DNA of 64,000 nucleotides from Brachyspira hampsonii. GTDB taxonomy: Bacteria; Spirochaetota; Brachyspiria; Brachyspirales; Brachyspiraceae. Below the pieces are notes generated by a model. That model saw nothing but the letters and a program-made list of their open reading frames with translations. It was not told the DNA's origin and ran no database searches. This document shows, in pieces, positions 18,234-26,536 of this stretch (its first letter is position 1; each line of letters begins with the position of its first letter). Made by a program: the position numbers and the translations under genes. The stretch lies in contig NZ_MDCO01000001.1 of assembly GCF_001746205.1 (NCBI RefSeq), forward strand, positions 319,896-383,895, written 5' to 3'.

Positions 18234-19542
18234 TAAAAAAGAGTTAAAAAAACTATTTGTCTTCGATTGGAAAATATTAGCAGCTGTAATGTTTTTAATG
18301 ACAGCAGGGGCTATTGCGGTATATTCATCAACATACTCCCCTGAATCAGGAAAAACAAGCTGGATGTTTTTAAAGTTTATATTCTTCTGTGCAACAGGTA
18401 TAGTATTAATATTCATTAGTATGTTTATAAACTATACTAAATTAGCAGAACATAGAATGTCATTATATATACCAATGCTTGGAATATTAATATTAGTTTT
18501 AATACCTGGTGTCGGAACTACTGTAAACGGCAGCAGCAGTTGGTTATTCGGTATGCAGCCTTCAGAGTTCGGAAAAATAGTTGTTATCATATTCTTAGCT
18601 GGTTATTTGGATCAAATAGGAGATAAAATAAAAGAAATAAAATATTTTGCTTTAGCAGGGCTATTTATTTCTATACCTATAGGTTTAGTATTGCTTCAGC
18701 CGGATTTAGGTACTGTACTTGTATACTGTTTTATAGTATTCATAATGCTTTTTGTGGGAGGGGTTCCTACAAGATATATTATAGCTTTGATAAGTATAGG
18801 AGTTATAGGACTTTCTATACCTATGTTTCTTGAATATAAAAGAATGTCAGATGATATAGACAACATGCTCTTTAATTTCTTTTCACAAAGAATATATATA
18901 GGATATTTAGCCGGAATATTTTTATTTGTATCAATACTCCTTATTACATTAAATTTCTATATGAACAGTAAATATGTAAGTTTATTATCATTCACTTTCT
19001 TTGTATTATTTTTATGTATGGGAGCAGCTCTTATATTTGATATAGGATTAAAAGAATATCAAAAACAAAGATTATTGGTATTTATGAATCCGCAATTAAC
19101 CAGATTAAGCTCGGGTTATAATATTATTCAATCCCTTATAGCTGTGGGAAGCGGAGGATTATTAGGAGAAGGTTTTTTAAATGGAAGTCAGTCCCAATTA
19201 AATTTCATTCCTCAGCAAGTAAATGACTTTATATTTTCTAATATATGCGAGGAATGGGGCTTTATAGGAAGTTCTTTGGTGGTTTTGGCTTATGCTGTTA
19301 TATTTATAAGGGGTACAATGGCTGCATATTATGCTAAAGACAGACTTGGTGCCTTGATAGTATCAGGCGTAATAGCTATGTTTTTATGTCATGTTATCAT
19401 TAATATAGGAATGGTTGTAGGAATGATGCCTATTACAGGGTTAACTTTGCCTTTTATAAGCAGCGGAGGTTCATCTATATGGACTTTCTGTATATCAATA
19501 GGATTAATATTTAATGTAGAAGCAAGAAGGTATGTTCATTAA
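18226..19542 (+). CDS. rodA: RodA, SEDS peptidoglycan polymerase
   Basis: 438 residues with about ten membrane segments, a SEDS glycosyltransferase that polymerises lipid II together with PBP2. Diagnostic segments are VLLQPDLGTVLVYCFIVFIMLFVGG, QPSEFGKIVVIIFLAGYLD, NFIPQQVNDFIFSNICEEWGF and the C-terminal MMPITGLTLPFISSGGSS. The D in QPDLGT corresponds to the conserved catalytic aspartate region. There is a longer loop and extra segment around residues 205-285 than in many RodA. Its start overlaps mrdA by 8 bp. Confidence 0.95.
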   Translation: MSDKKELKKLFVFDWKILAAVMFLMTAGAIAVYSSTYSPESGKTSWMFLKFIFFCATGIVLIFISMFINYTKLAEHRMSLYIPMLGILILVLIPGVGTTVNGSSSWLFGMQPSEFGKIVVIIFLAGYLDQIGDKIKEIKYFALAGLFISIPIGLVLLQPDLGTVLVYCFIVFIMLFVGGVPTRYIIALISIGVIGLSIPMFLEYKRMSDDIDNMLFNFFSQRIYIGYLAGIFLFVSILLITLNFYMNSKYVSLLSFTFFVLFLCMGAALIFDIGLKEYQKQRLLVFMNPQLTRLSSGYNIIQSLIAVGSGGLLGEGFLNGSQSQLNFIPQQVNDFIFSNICEEWGFIGSSLVVLAYAVIFIRGTMAAYYAKDRLGALIVSGVIAMFLCHVIINIGMVVGMMPITGLTLPFISSGGSSIWTFCISIGLIFNVEARRYVH

Positions 19543-19553
19543 AAGTTGTTAGT

Positions 19554-20705
19554 ATGAAAAATAATATTTTAACAGAAAAAATTTTAATAGCAGATTCTAA
19601 TATAGATTATGCTAAATTTATTCAAAATTTTTTGAAAGAATCCGGATATTTATCATATATAGCATTATCTTATAAAGAAGCTGTTAATATATCCTACGAT
19701 AAAATACCTGATTGTATACTAGTGGATTATATGCTTCCCAATGCCGGAGCATGCCGCCTTTCTCAGCATATAAAAAATGACAATATACTTAAAAACACAA
19801 CTATACTTTTTCTAACAGCAACTAACAGTAAATCAGAATTTCTTAAAGCCTATGAATGCGGAGCAGACGGATTTTTTCCAAAATCAATAGACACAGATAT
19901 TTTACTGTCAAAAATAAAGTCATATATAAGATTAAAAAAAGCTATAGAATCTAATATAATGTATATGAATATGTTAAAACAGGATATAGAATATGCATCA
20001 AAATTACAGAAATCTATACTTTCCTATGGAAATACCTCAATACCTAAAAATGACATATCTATTTTTCACTATGCCCCTAATGAAGTATCAGGAGATTACA
20101 GCGGTATAAAAAGTATCAATGATGGCTGGTATGCTATACTTTTGGCAGATGTATCTGGGCATGGTGTAGCAGCTAGTATGCTTACAATACTAATAAAATC
20201 TTTTTTTGATTCACATATAATAACTAATTGCTGCAATACATCTCCTGCTAACTTTATAAAGGAACTAAACAATTTTTTTATAGAAGAAAATTTTGATAAG
20301 AGCTTATTTGCTTCTGTATTTTATGCTATATATAATAATACTACAGGAGATTTTATATGCTCATCTGGAGGATCGCCTAAACCTATATATTGTTCTAAAG
20401 ATTCAGCCATAAATATTGATATAGAAGGTCCATTGGTTGGAATGTCTGAGGACAGTGATTATAAAGAAGCTCATATAAAAATGAACCATAATGATATATT
20501 ATTTATATTTACAGATGGTGCCTATGAAATATTTGATACAGAAGGAAAAATGTTTGGAGATGAAGAATTAAAGAATATATTTATAAAAAATTCACATAAA
20601 GATGTTAATGTAATAAAAGACAATATAATAAAAGAATTAAAATCATTTTCAAATAATGTATTATCAGATGATATAAGCATGATAATTCTAAGAAGAACTA
20701 ATTGA
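19554..20705 (+). CDS. Response regulator with PP2C/SpoIIE-type phosphatase output
   Basis: 383 residues. An N-terminal receiver domain (about 8-125) has the acidic D14, phospho-acceptor D58 in CILVDYMLP and a conserved lysine in FFPKSID. A helical linker (LKQDIEYASKLQKSILSY) of the kind found in RsbU-like proteins connects to a PPM/SpoIIE phosphatase domain with NEVSGDYSGI, LLADVSGHGVAASMLT, FTDGAYEIFD and LSDDISMIIL metal-binding motifs. Such proteins dephosphorylate anti-sigma antagonists in partner-switching pathways. No kinase or antagonist gene is adjacent. It lies 11 bp after rodA and may share its transcript, linking the cell-wall operon to a stress signal, although that link is inferred only from position. 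Confidence 0.9.
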   Translation: MKNNILTEKILIADSNIDYAKFIQNFLKESGYLSYIALSYKEAVNISYDKIPDCILVDYMLPNAGACRLSQHIKNDNILKNTTILFLTATNSKSEFLKAYECGADGFFPKSIDTDILLSKIKSYIRLKKAIESNIMYMNMLKQDIEYASKLQKSILSYGNTSIPKNDISIFHYAPNEVSGDYSGIKSINDGWYAILLADVSGHGVAASMLTILIKSFFDSHIITNCCNTSPANFIKELNNFFIEENFDKSLFASVFYAIYNNTTGDFICSSGGSPKPIYCSKDSAINIDIEGPLVGMSEDSDYKEAHIKMNHNDILFIFTDGAYEIFDTEGKMFGDEELKNIFIKNSHKDVNVIKDNIIKELKSFSNNVLSDDISMIILRRTN

Positions 20706-20805
20706 TAAAAATACAAATCAAACATTATTCATTAATATAATACAAAAAAAATTCACAATAATTGTAATTTTTTGTAAAAAAACAAAAATTTATTTACATA
20801 TTTAT

Positions 20806-20833
20806 TTGACATGTAAAAATATTTTTCTATACT
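20806..20833 (+). promoter_or_regulatory. Promoter of the acetate-transporter gene
   Basis: TTGACA (20806-20811), 16-bp spacer, TATACT (20828-20833), 31 bp before the start codon, with AGGAG as ribosome site. Confidence 0.75.
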
Positions 20834-20864
20834 AGGTTAATAAATAGAGTATAGGAGTATTTAT

Positions 20865-21482
20865 ATGAACAATGAAGTAAAAGTAACACACACTCTTGCA
20901 GATCCGGCACCTTTTGGTTTATTCGGGCTTGCAGTAATAACATTCGTAGCTTCCACGCAAAAATTGGGACTTACATCAGGTTTTCCGGGACTTATTCCTT
21001 GGGCTATATTTCTTGGCTGTATAACACAATTTGTTGCTGCTATTATTGACTTCAAAAAAGACAATGTTTTCGGAGCTACTGTTTTCGGTTCTTTCGGATT
21101 ATTCTGGATAGCTGTAGCTTTCATTTGGCTTACTACTTTAGGAGTATTCGGTGAAGAAATGAAAAGCTCTATTGACATGAAACAATTCGGAGTTGTATGT
21201 ATAGCTTATCTATTCCTTGTAGGTCCTTTAACTTTCGGTGCTGCTGAAGCTCATAAAGTTTTATTCTTAATATTCGTTGCTGTAGATGTTCTATTAGTAG
21301 CTATGGCATTAAATTATTTAGGAATAGCTGTTAAAGAAACTCAGATTGTTGCTGGTATATCTGAGCTTGCGGCAGGATTATTGGGTTTCTATGGTGCTGC
21401 TGCTGGTGTATTAAATAAAAATTTAGGAAGAGTTGTACTGCCTGTAGGAAAACCTTTAGGAATATTTAAAAAACAAGCTTAA
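20865..21482 (+). CDS. Acetate/succinate transporter of the SatP (GPR1/FUN34/YaaH) family
   Basis: 205 residues with six hydrophobic segments. The family signature near the N-terminus is ADPAPFGLFGLAVITF (the N-P-A-P-L-G-L motif with D for N), and VATTQ-like VASTQKLGL and GLFWIAVAFIWL follow the usual pattern. These inner-membrane channels carry acetate and succinate with protons, fitting a fermentative gut bacterium. It is a single gene with its own strong promoter and a terminator. Specific substrate is not provable here. Confidence 0.88.
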   Translation: MNNEVKVTHTLADPAPFGLFGLAVITFVASTQKLGLTSGFPGLIPWAIFLGCITQFVAAIIDFKKDNVFGATVFGSFGLFWIAVAFIWLTTLGVFGEEMKSSIDMKQFGVVCIAYLFLVGPLTFGAAEAHKVLFLIFVAVDVLLVAMALNYLGIAVKETQIVAGISELAAGLLGFYGAAAGVLNKNLGRVVLPVGKPLGIFKKQA

Positions 21483-21502
21483 AATTATTGATGATTAAAT
21501 AT

Positions 21503-21534
21503 AGGGGACTATATTAAAATATAGCCCCTTTTTT
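21503..21534 (+). terminator. Terminator of the acetate-transporter gene
   Basis: GGGG and CTATA pair with TATAG and CCCC with one bulged A, followed by a T run, 21 bp after the stop. Confidence 0.8.
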
Positions 21535-21634
21535 ATTAAAAAAATAAAAAATAATTTTTAATGCTTAAAATAAAAAAAATATGATAACTAAATATTTTAT
21601 TATTACGATAATAATTATGATAACAAAATATTAG

Positions 21635-21663
21635 TTGACATATTATTGTTTTTTCTATATGAT
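21635..21663 (+). promoter_or_regulatory. Promoter of flbB
   Basis: TTGACA (21635-21640), 17-bp spacer, TATGAT (21658-21663), 42 bp before the ATG. Confidence 0.6.
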
Positions 21664-21705
21664 GTTATTATATATTTATCTATTGCAATAAGGTGATTAA
21701 AGGTT

Positions 21706-22431
21706 ATGAAATTAAAAATAGGAATTTTAACTATAGTAAACTTAATAGCATTTATAGCACTATTATATATGTTTGATATATTCGGTGTAGTTAATTATTA
21801 TACTTTAATGCGTAATAAAATAGCACCAAATGTACCAGGATTCTTAACAAGATTCACTCAAAAACCAAGAGTAGAAGATATGACTCTTTTGGCAAGAGAA
21901 GATCTAAATAAAATGAGAGAATCATTCAATTTAAGAGAAAAAGATTTACAGGCTCAGGAATCTTTAATAGCAAGCAGAGCAATAGAATTAAATACTCAGT
22001 CTGAATTAATAGAACAGGATAGACAAAATCTTTTAAATGCTTGGTCTAATTATCAGGCTACTATGGACGAATCTTCTCAATATCAATTAGTATTAACAGA
22101 TTTAGCAAATAAAATTAACAGCATGCCTCCTCAAAACTCTGTGGCATTACTTAATCAGTTGGCTGCTAATGGCTCTGATGATTTAATTATAGATGTATTA
22201 TTAGAAATGGATTCTATAGCTGCTGCTGAAGGCAGAAACAGTACAACTTCTTATCTTTTAAGTTTAATGGATCCAAATGTAGCTGCTAGAATATTAGAAA
22301 AATATGAAGCAAGATCTAATCCGGGAAATAATACAGTGCCTTCTTCACCTAATGACTTCCCTAATTATTTACCTGATGGGATGAATAATGATGCTATGCT
22401 TAATGAAGGCATAATGGACATGGGGACATAA
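21706..22431 (+). CDS. flbB: Periplasmic-flagellar collar protein FlbB-like (MotE/MgtE-N-like)
   Basis: 241 residues. One N-terminal membrane segment (IGILTIVNLIAFIALLYMFDIFGV) is followed by a long helix (about 70-125, REKDLQAQESLIASRAIELNTQ) and a helical domain of the MotE/MgtE-N type (LANKINSMPPQNSVALLNQL, LLSLMDPNVAARILEKYEA). This layout matches the spirochaete FlbB collar component that surrounds the motor of periplasmic flagella. The C-terminal 40 residues are Asn/Pro-rich and look disordered. It is monocistronic, with a promoter and terminator. A MotE-like chaperone of another kind is the main alternative. Confidence 0.7.
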   Translation: MKLKIGILTIVNLIAFIALLYMFDIFGVVNYYTLMRNKIAPNVPGFLTRFTQKPRVEDMTLLAREDLNKMRESFNLREKDLQAQESLIASRAIELNTQSELIEQDRQNLLNAWSNYQATMDESSQYQLVLTDLANKINSMPPQNSVALLNQLAANGSDDLIIDVLLEMDSIAAAEGRNSTTSYLLSLMDPNVAARILEKYEARSNPGNNTVPSSPNDFPNYLPDGMNNDAMLNEGIMDMGT

Positions 22432-22780
22432 AAGTTTAATGATTAAAAAATAATAAGCTATTCTTAAATATTTTTAGGAATAGCTTTTTATTTTAATGTA
22501 TTTAATAAATTTAATTGCAATTAGAAAGCATTATAAAATATTGAAAAAGATTAACTTATAAAAAATATATTTAAATCTTTCTTAACTATAAAGTAAGATT
22601 TATTAATTTTTTATATTAATGTTTAGAATTCATTTTAGTTTATTTCTTTAATTTAAATTACAGATATATGAATATTAAAATGATAATTTTCTACTTTATT
22701 ATATTTACATTTTATGTTATTATTAAGTTTTAATAAAAAACATTCTACATGATATTAGATTTTTAAGGAGTTTATTACTA
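22432..22780. other. Intergenic region, flbB to secA
   Basis: 349 bp. It contains the flbB terminator at its left end. The remainder is very AT-rich with no gene, no clear RNA and no convincing promoter that I can place. AAGGAG lies 10 bp before the secA ATG. Confidence 0.6.
22455..22492 (+). terminator. flbB terminator
   Basis: A perfect 9-bp stem, AAGCTATTC (22455-22463) with GAATAGCTT (22478-22486), followed by a T-rich tail. Confidence 0.85.
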
Positions 22781-25723
22781 ATGGGAGCAATGGACTTAGT
22801 ATTTAAATTAATATTCGGCTCTAAAGAACAAAATGATGCTAAAATATTAAAACCTATAGCAGAAAAAACACTAACATTTGAAGAAGAAATAAAGAAATTA
22901 AGCAATGAAGAACTTACAAATAAAACAAAAGAATTCAGGGAAAGAGTAGAAAAACATATAGGCTGCAAAACAGAGGAATTAGATTTAAGCAAAGAAGAAA
23001 ATAAGAAAAAACTTCAAGATATATTAGATGCAATATTACCAGAGGCATTTGCTGTAGTACGCGAAGCTAGTATAAGAACTACAGGAATGAGACACTTTGA
23101 TGTTCAGGTAATGGGAGGAGCTGTACTCCATCAGGGAAGAATAGCTGAGATGAAAACAGGTGAAGGTAAAACACTTGTTGCTACTCTTGCGGTGTATCTT
23201 AATGCTTTAACAGGACTTGGAGTGCATGTAGTTACGGTTAATGATTATCTTGCTAAAAGGGACGCTGAGTGGATGACTCCTATATATTCTATGCTTGGAA
23301 TAAGTGTTGGAATACTTGATAATACTAGACCTCATTCCCCAGAAAGAAGAGCTGTTTATAACTGTGATGTTGTTTACGGTACTAATAATGAGTTTGGATT
23401 CGATTATTTAAGAGACAATATGGTTACAAGAAAAGAGGATAAAGTTCAGAGGAAATTCTATTTTGCAATAGTGGACGAGGTAGACAGTATCTTAATAGAT
23501 GAAGCTAGAACTCCTCTTATAATATCAGGACCAGCTGAGAAAAACATAAAAATGTATTATGAAATTGACAAAATAATACCTATGCTTAAACAGGCTGAAG
23601 TTGATGAGAGAATGCGTGAGGTTGCGGGAACAGGTGATTATGTACTTGATGAAAAAGATAAAAATGTATATCTTACAGAAGAAGGCGTACATAAAGTAGA
23701 AAAACTCCTTAATGTAGAAAACTTGTACGGTGCTCAAAGCAGTACAATAGTTCACCATGTTAATCAGGCTTTAAAGGCTCATAAAGTATTCAAAAAAGAT
23801 GTTGATTATATGGTTACAGACGGAGAAGTTTTGATTGTAGATGAGTTTACAGGGCGTGTTCTTGAAGGAAGAAGATACAGCGATGGACTTCACCAAGCAA
23901 TAGAAGCTAAAGAAAAAGTTGCTATACAAAATGAATCCCAAACCTATGCTACGATTACATTCCAAAACTATTTTAGAATGTATCCTAAACTTTCTGGTAT
24001 GACAGGTACTGCAGAAACAGAAGCAGAAGAGTTTTATAAAATATATAAATTGGATGTAGCAGTTATACCTACTAATAAACCTATAGCAAGACAGGATTTA
24101 TCAGATAAAATATACAGAACTAAAAAGGCAAAATTTGAAGCGTTAGCAAAATATATAAAAGAACTTCAGGAAGCCGGAAAGCCTGCTCTTGTTGGTACTG
24201 TATCAGTGGAGATGAACGAAGAGCTTTCTAAAGTATTCAAAAGGCATAAAATTAATCATGAAGTATTAAATGCTAAAAACCACTCAAGAGAGGCTCAAAT
24301 AATAGCACAGGCTGGAGAACCGGGAGCTGTTACTCTTGCTACAAACATGGCAGGACGCGGTACGGATATTGTACTTGGAGGAAACCCTGTTGCCAAAGGT
24401 GTAGCTGAAATAGAACAGGTGCTTGTACTTATGAAAGACAAAGCATTTAAAGAAAGAGATCCTTACAAAAAAGAAGAATTAACAAAAAAAGTTAAAGCAA
24501 TAGACCTTTATAAAGAGGCATTTGTAAGGAGTGTTATTTCTGGAAAAATAGATGAAGCTAAAGAATTGGCTCAAAAAAATAATGCCGATGAAATGATAGA
24601 AAAAATTGACAGAATTATTCAAATAAATGAAAAATCTAAAGCAGACAAAGAAAAAGTGCTTGCAGCAGGCGGTTTGCATGTTATAGGAAGCGAAAGACAT
24701 GAGGCAAGGAGAATTGACAATCAGCTTAGAGGAAGAAGCGGAAGACAGGGAGATCCGGGACTTAGCGTATTTTTCTTATCGCTTGAAGATGATTTGATGC
24801 GTTTATTTGGAGGAGAGAGAGTGTCAAGAATGATGCTTGCTATGGGAATGGGTGAAGAAGAAGAACTTGGTCATAAATGGCTTAATAAATCCATAGAAAA
24901 TGCTCAGAGAAAAGTAGAAGGCAGAAACTTTGATATAAGAAAGCATTTGCTTGAGTATGATGATGTTATGAATCAGCAGCGTATGGCAGTTTATGGAGAG
25001 AGAGATTATATACTTTATTCTGATGATATATCTCCTAGGGTAGAAGAAATCATAGCTGAAGTAACAGAAGATACTATTAAAGATATAAGCGACAATAAAA
25101 AACATGTTGATCCTTTGGAAGTAACTAAATGGTTTAACAGTTATTTAATATCAATAGATGAAGATGCAGCAAATAAAGCTGTAGAAGGCGGTGTTGATAA
25201 TGCTGTGAAAAATCTTACTAATTTACTTTTAGAAGCATATAGAAAAAAATCTTTGGAAGTAAATGAAAAAATATTCAGAGAAGTAGAAAAAAACATATTC
25301 CTATCAATAATAGATAACAGATGGAAAGATCATTTATTTGCTATGGATAGTTTAAGAGAAGGTATAGGTTTAAGAGGATATGCTGAAAAAAATCCGCTTA
25401 CTGAATATAAGCTTGAAGGCTATAAAATGTTTGTAGCTACTATGAATGTAATACATAATGAGCTTGTAAACTTAATTATGAGAGTTCGTATTATACCTAA
25501 TTCATTTGATGCTATGGAGAGAGAAAGTGCTTTTGATGGAGGAGTTGAAGAGAAAAGCAGTGCTAGTGCTATGAATGGAAACAATACTCAAAACATACAA
25601 AGCAAAGTAAAAACTGCTCAGGCTAATGTAAAAATGACTCAGAAAATAGGAAGAAATGATCCTTGTCCTTGCGGAAGCGGAAAAAAATACAAGCATTGTC
25701 ATGGAAAGGATAATGTGCAGTGA
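22781..25723 (+). CDS. secA: SecA preprotein translocase ATPase
   Basis: 980 residues, a full SecA with an insertion. It drives precursor proteins through SecYEG by ATP hydrolysis. Walker A is MKTGEGKTLVATL (about 122-134), the DEAD-like box is VDEVDSILIDEAR, and the second motor domain carries TNMAGRGTDIVLGG and QLRGRSGRQGDPG. The helical scaffold is seen in YDDVMNQQRMAVYGERDYIL. The C-terminal zinc finger is DPCPCGSGKKYKHCHG. A lysine/glutamate-rich insertion of about 80 residues (near 560-640, DKAFKERDPYKKEELTKK onward) separates the two halves of NBD2, as seen in several spirochaete and Bacteroidetes SecA. It is a single gene with its own terminator. Confidence 0.98.
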   Translation: MGAMDLVFKLIFGSKEQNDAKILKPIAEKTLTFEEEIKKLSNEELTNKTKEFRERVEKHIGCKTEELDLSKEENKKKLQDILDAILPEAFAVVREASIRTTGMRHFDVQVMGGAVLHQGRIAEMKTGEGKTLVATLAVYLNALTGLGVHVVTVNDYLAKRDAEWMTPIYSMLGISVGILDNTRPHSPERRAVYNCDVVYGTNNEFGFDYLRDNMVTRKEDKVQRKFYFAIVDEVDSILIDEARTPLIISGPAEKNIKMYYEIDKIIPMLKQAEVDERMREVAGTGDYVLDEKDKNVYLTEEGVHKVEKLLNVENLYGAQSSTIVHHVNQALKAHKVFKKDVDYMVTDGEVLIVDEFTGRVLEGRRYSDGLHQAIEAKEKVAIQNESQTYATITFQNYFRMYPKLSGMTGTAETEAEEFYKIYKLDVAVIPTNKPIARQDLSDKIYRTKKAKFEALAKYIKELQEAGKPALVGTVSVEMNEELSKVFKRHKINHEVLNAKNHSREAQIIAQAGEPGAVTLATNMAGRGTDIVLGGNPVAKGVAEIEQVLVLMKDKAFKERDPYKKEELTKKVKAIDLYKEAFVRSVISGKIDEAKELAQKNNADEMIEKIDRIIQINEKSKADKEKVLAAGGLHVIGSERHEARRIDNQLRGRSGRQGDPGLSVFFLSLEDDLMRLFGGERVSRMMLAMGMGEEEELGHKWLNKSIENAQRKVEGRNFDIRKHLLEYDDVMNQQRMAVYGERDYILYSDDISPRVEEIIAEVTEDTIKDISDNKKHVDPLEVTKWFNSYLISIDEDAANKAVEGGVDNAVKNLTNLLLEAYRKKSLEVNEKIFREVEKNIFLSIIDNRWKDHLFAMDSLREGIGLRGYAEKNPLTEYKLEGYKMFVATMNVIHNELVNLIMRVRIIPNSFDAMERESAFDGGVEEKSSASAMNGNNTQNIQSKVKTAQANVKMTQKIGRNDPCPCGSGKKYKHCHGKDNVQ

Positions 25724-25751
25724 GTAAAAGAAACAAATAATTAATGCAAAA

Positions 25752-25793
25752 ATAAAAGGTATATATAATTAATTTTATATATACCTTTTATCT
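25752..25793 (+). terminator. secA terminator
   Basis: A perfect 17-bp stem (25752-25768 with 25775-25791) around a 6-nt loop. It is nearly symmetric in A and T runs, so it could also work on the minus strand. Confidence 0.8.
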
Positions 25794-25950
25794 TATACTA
25801 GATATTCAATTTAAATAAGTTATAAGAAAAATCATTAATAAATAAATTATGACAATAATATTTATATTAATGCATCTATATATGTTTTTTTCTTTAATAG
25901 AATATGATTAATCATTTATTATTAATATAGAATATTATAAAGAATCATAA

Positions 25951-25987
25951 AAATGAGCAGAGAAATTAAATAATTTTATTTCCCTGC
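25951..25987 (-). terminator. Terminator of lipoprotein gene 26033
   Basis: Minus-strand stem GCAGGGAAAT with ATTTCTCTGC (one G-U pair) followed by a short T run. Confidence 0.65.
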
Positions 25988-26032
25988 CCAAAAAATCAAT
26001 AAAATAGCTTATTTTTATAATATAAGGTTTTA

Positions 26033-26407
26033 CTATTGTTTTGATAATTTCTCATTAAATACAACATTATTATTTTGTCCGTCTTTTATAGTAATAAATA
26101 TAGTATTTAGACTATTACCAAAATTCATATCATAAACATAACCTGTATATTTTGCAGATTTAACCGTAAAATATGTCCCAGCAGATTCAGAATTAAGAGT
26201 TAAAGTTTCATCAATAGGAGTATTTCCAGTAACTTTAACAGTTAAATTATTACTATCCTTATCAGTAATTTCTACAGCAACATTCTGAGCCTCATTTTGA
26301 TAAATACCTTTTCTGCTTTTAAATTTGGTACTTCCTGAAGAGCCATAAGGAGAACTACATGAAAATAAAAACAAAGCTATTAATAATAAAATAATTTTTT
26401 TATACAT
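26033..26407 (-). CDS. Small lipoprotein of unknown function
   Basis: About 124 residues from the ATG at 26407, chosen because AGG lies 9 bp upstream; an ATG at 26416 sits directly against that site, and an open frame reaching back to 26512 has no ribosome site. The product begins MYKKIILLLIALFLFSCSSPYGSSGS, a clear lipoprotein signal. The mature part (FKSRKGIYQNEAQNVAVEITDKD, LTLNSESAGTYFTVKSAKYTG) looks like a small beta-sandwich with no recognised family. It is first in a run of four lipoprotein genes on the minus strand, each followed by its own terminator. Confidence 0.7.
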   Translation of the reverse strand: MYKKIILLLIALFLFSCSSPYGSSGSTKFKSRKGIYQNEAQNVAVEITDKDSNNLTVKVTGNTPIDETLTLNSESAGTYFTVKSAKYTGYVYDMNFGNSLNTIFITIKDGQNNNVVFNEKLSKQ

Positions 26408-26481
26408 TTTATTCATCCTAACATTATATAGTATATATATTATATAAAAAATATAGTTTTTGTAAATAGTAATTTTTAATA

Positions 26482-26514
26482 AAAAGTGCAGAGAGTTTTT
26501 AATTCCCTCCACAC
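26482..26514 (-). terminator. Terminator of lipoprotein gene 26537
   Basis: Minus-strand stem AGTGTGGAGGG with CTCTCTGCACT (three wobble pairs), then TTTTT. Confidence 0.65.
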
Positions 26515-26536
26515 TAATTTTATTAATTATTATAAA

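Larger units (their letters stand above)
25724..26032. other. Convergent intergenic region, secA and lipoprotein gene
   Basis: 309 bp between convergent genes. It holds the secA terminator and, on the other strand, the terminator of the lipoprotein gene at 26033. Nothing else is visible. Confidence 0.7.

Noticed and set aside
22493-22780. Possible small RNA or tRNA before secA
   Set aside because: No cloverleaf, no GC-rich stretch and no clear promoter-terminator pair.
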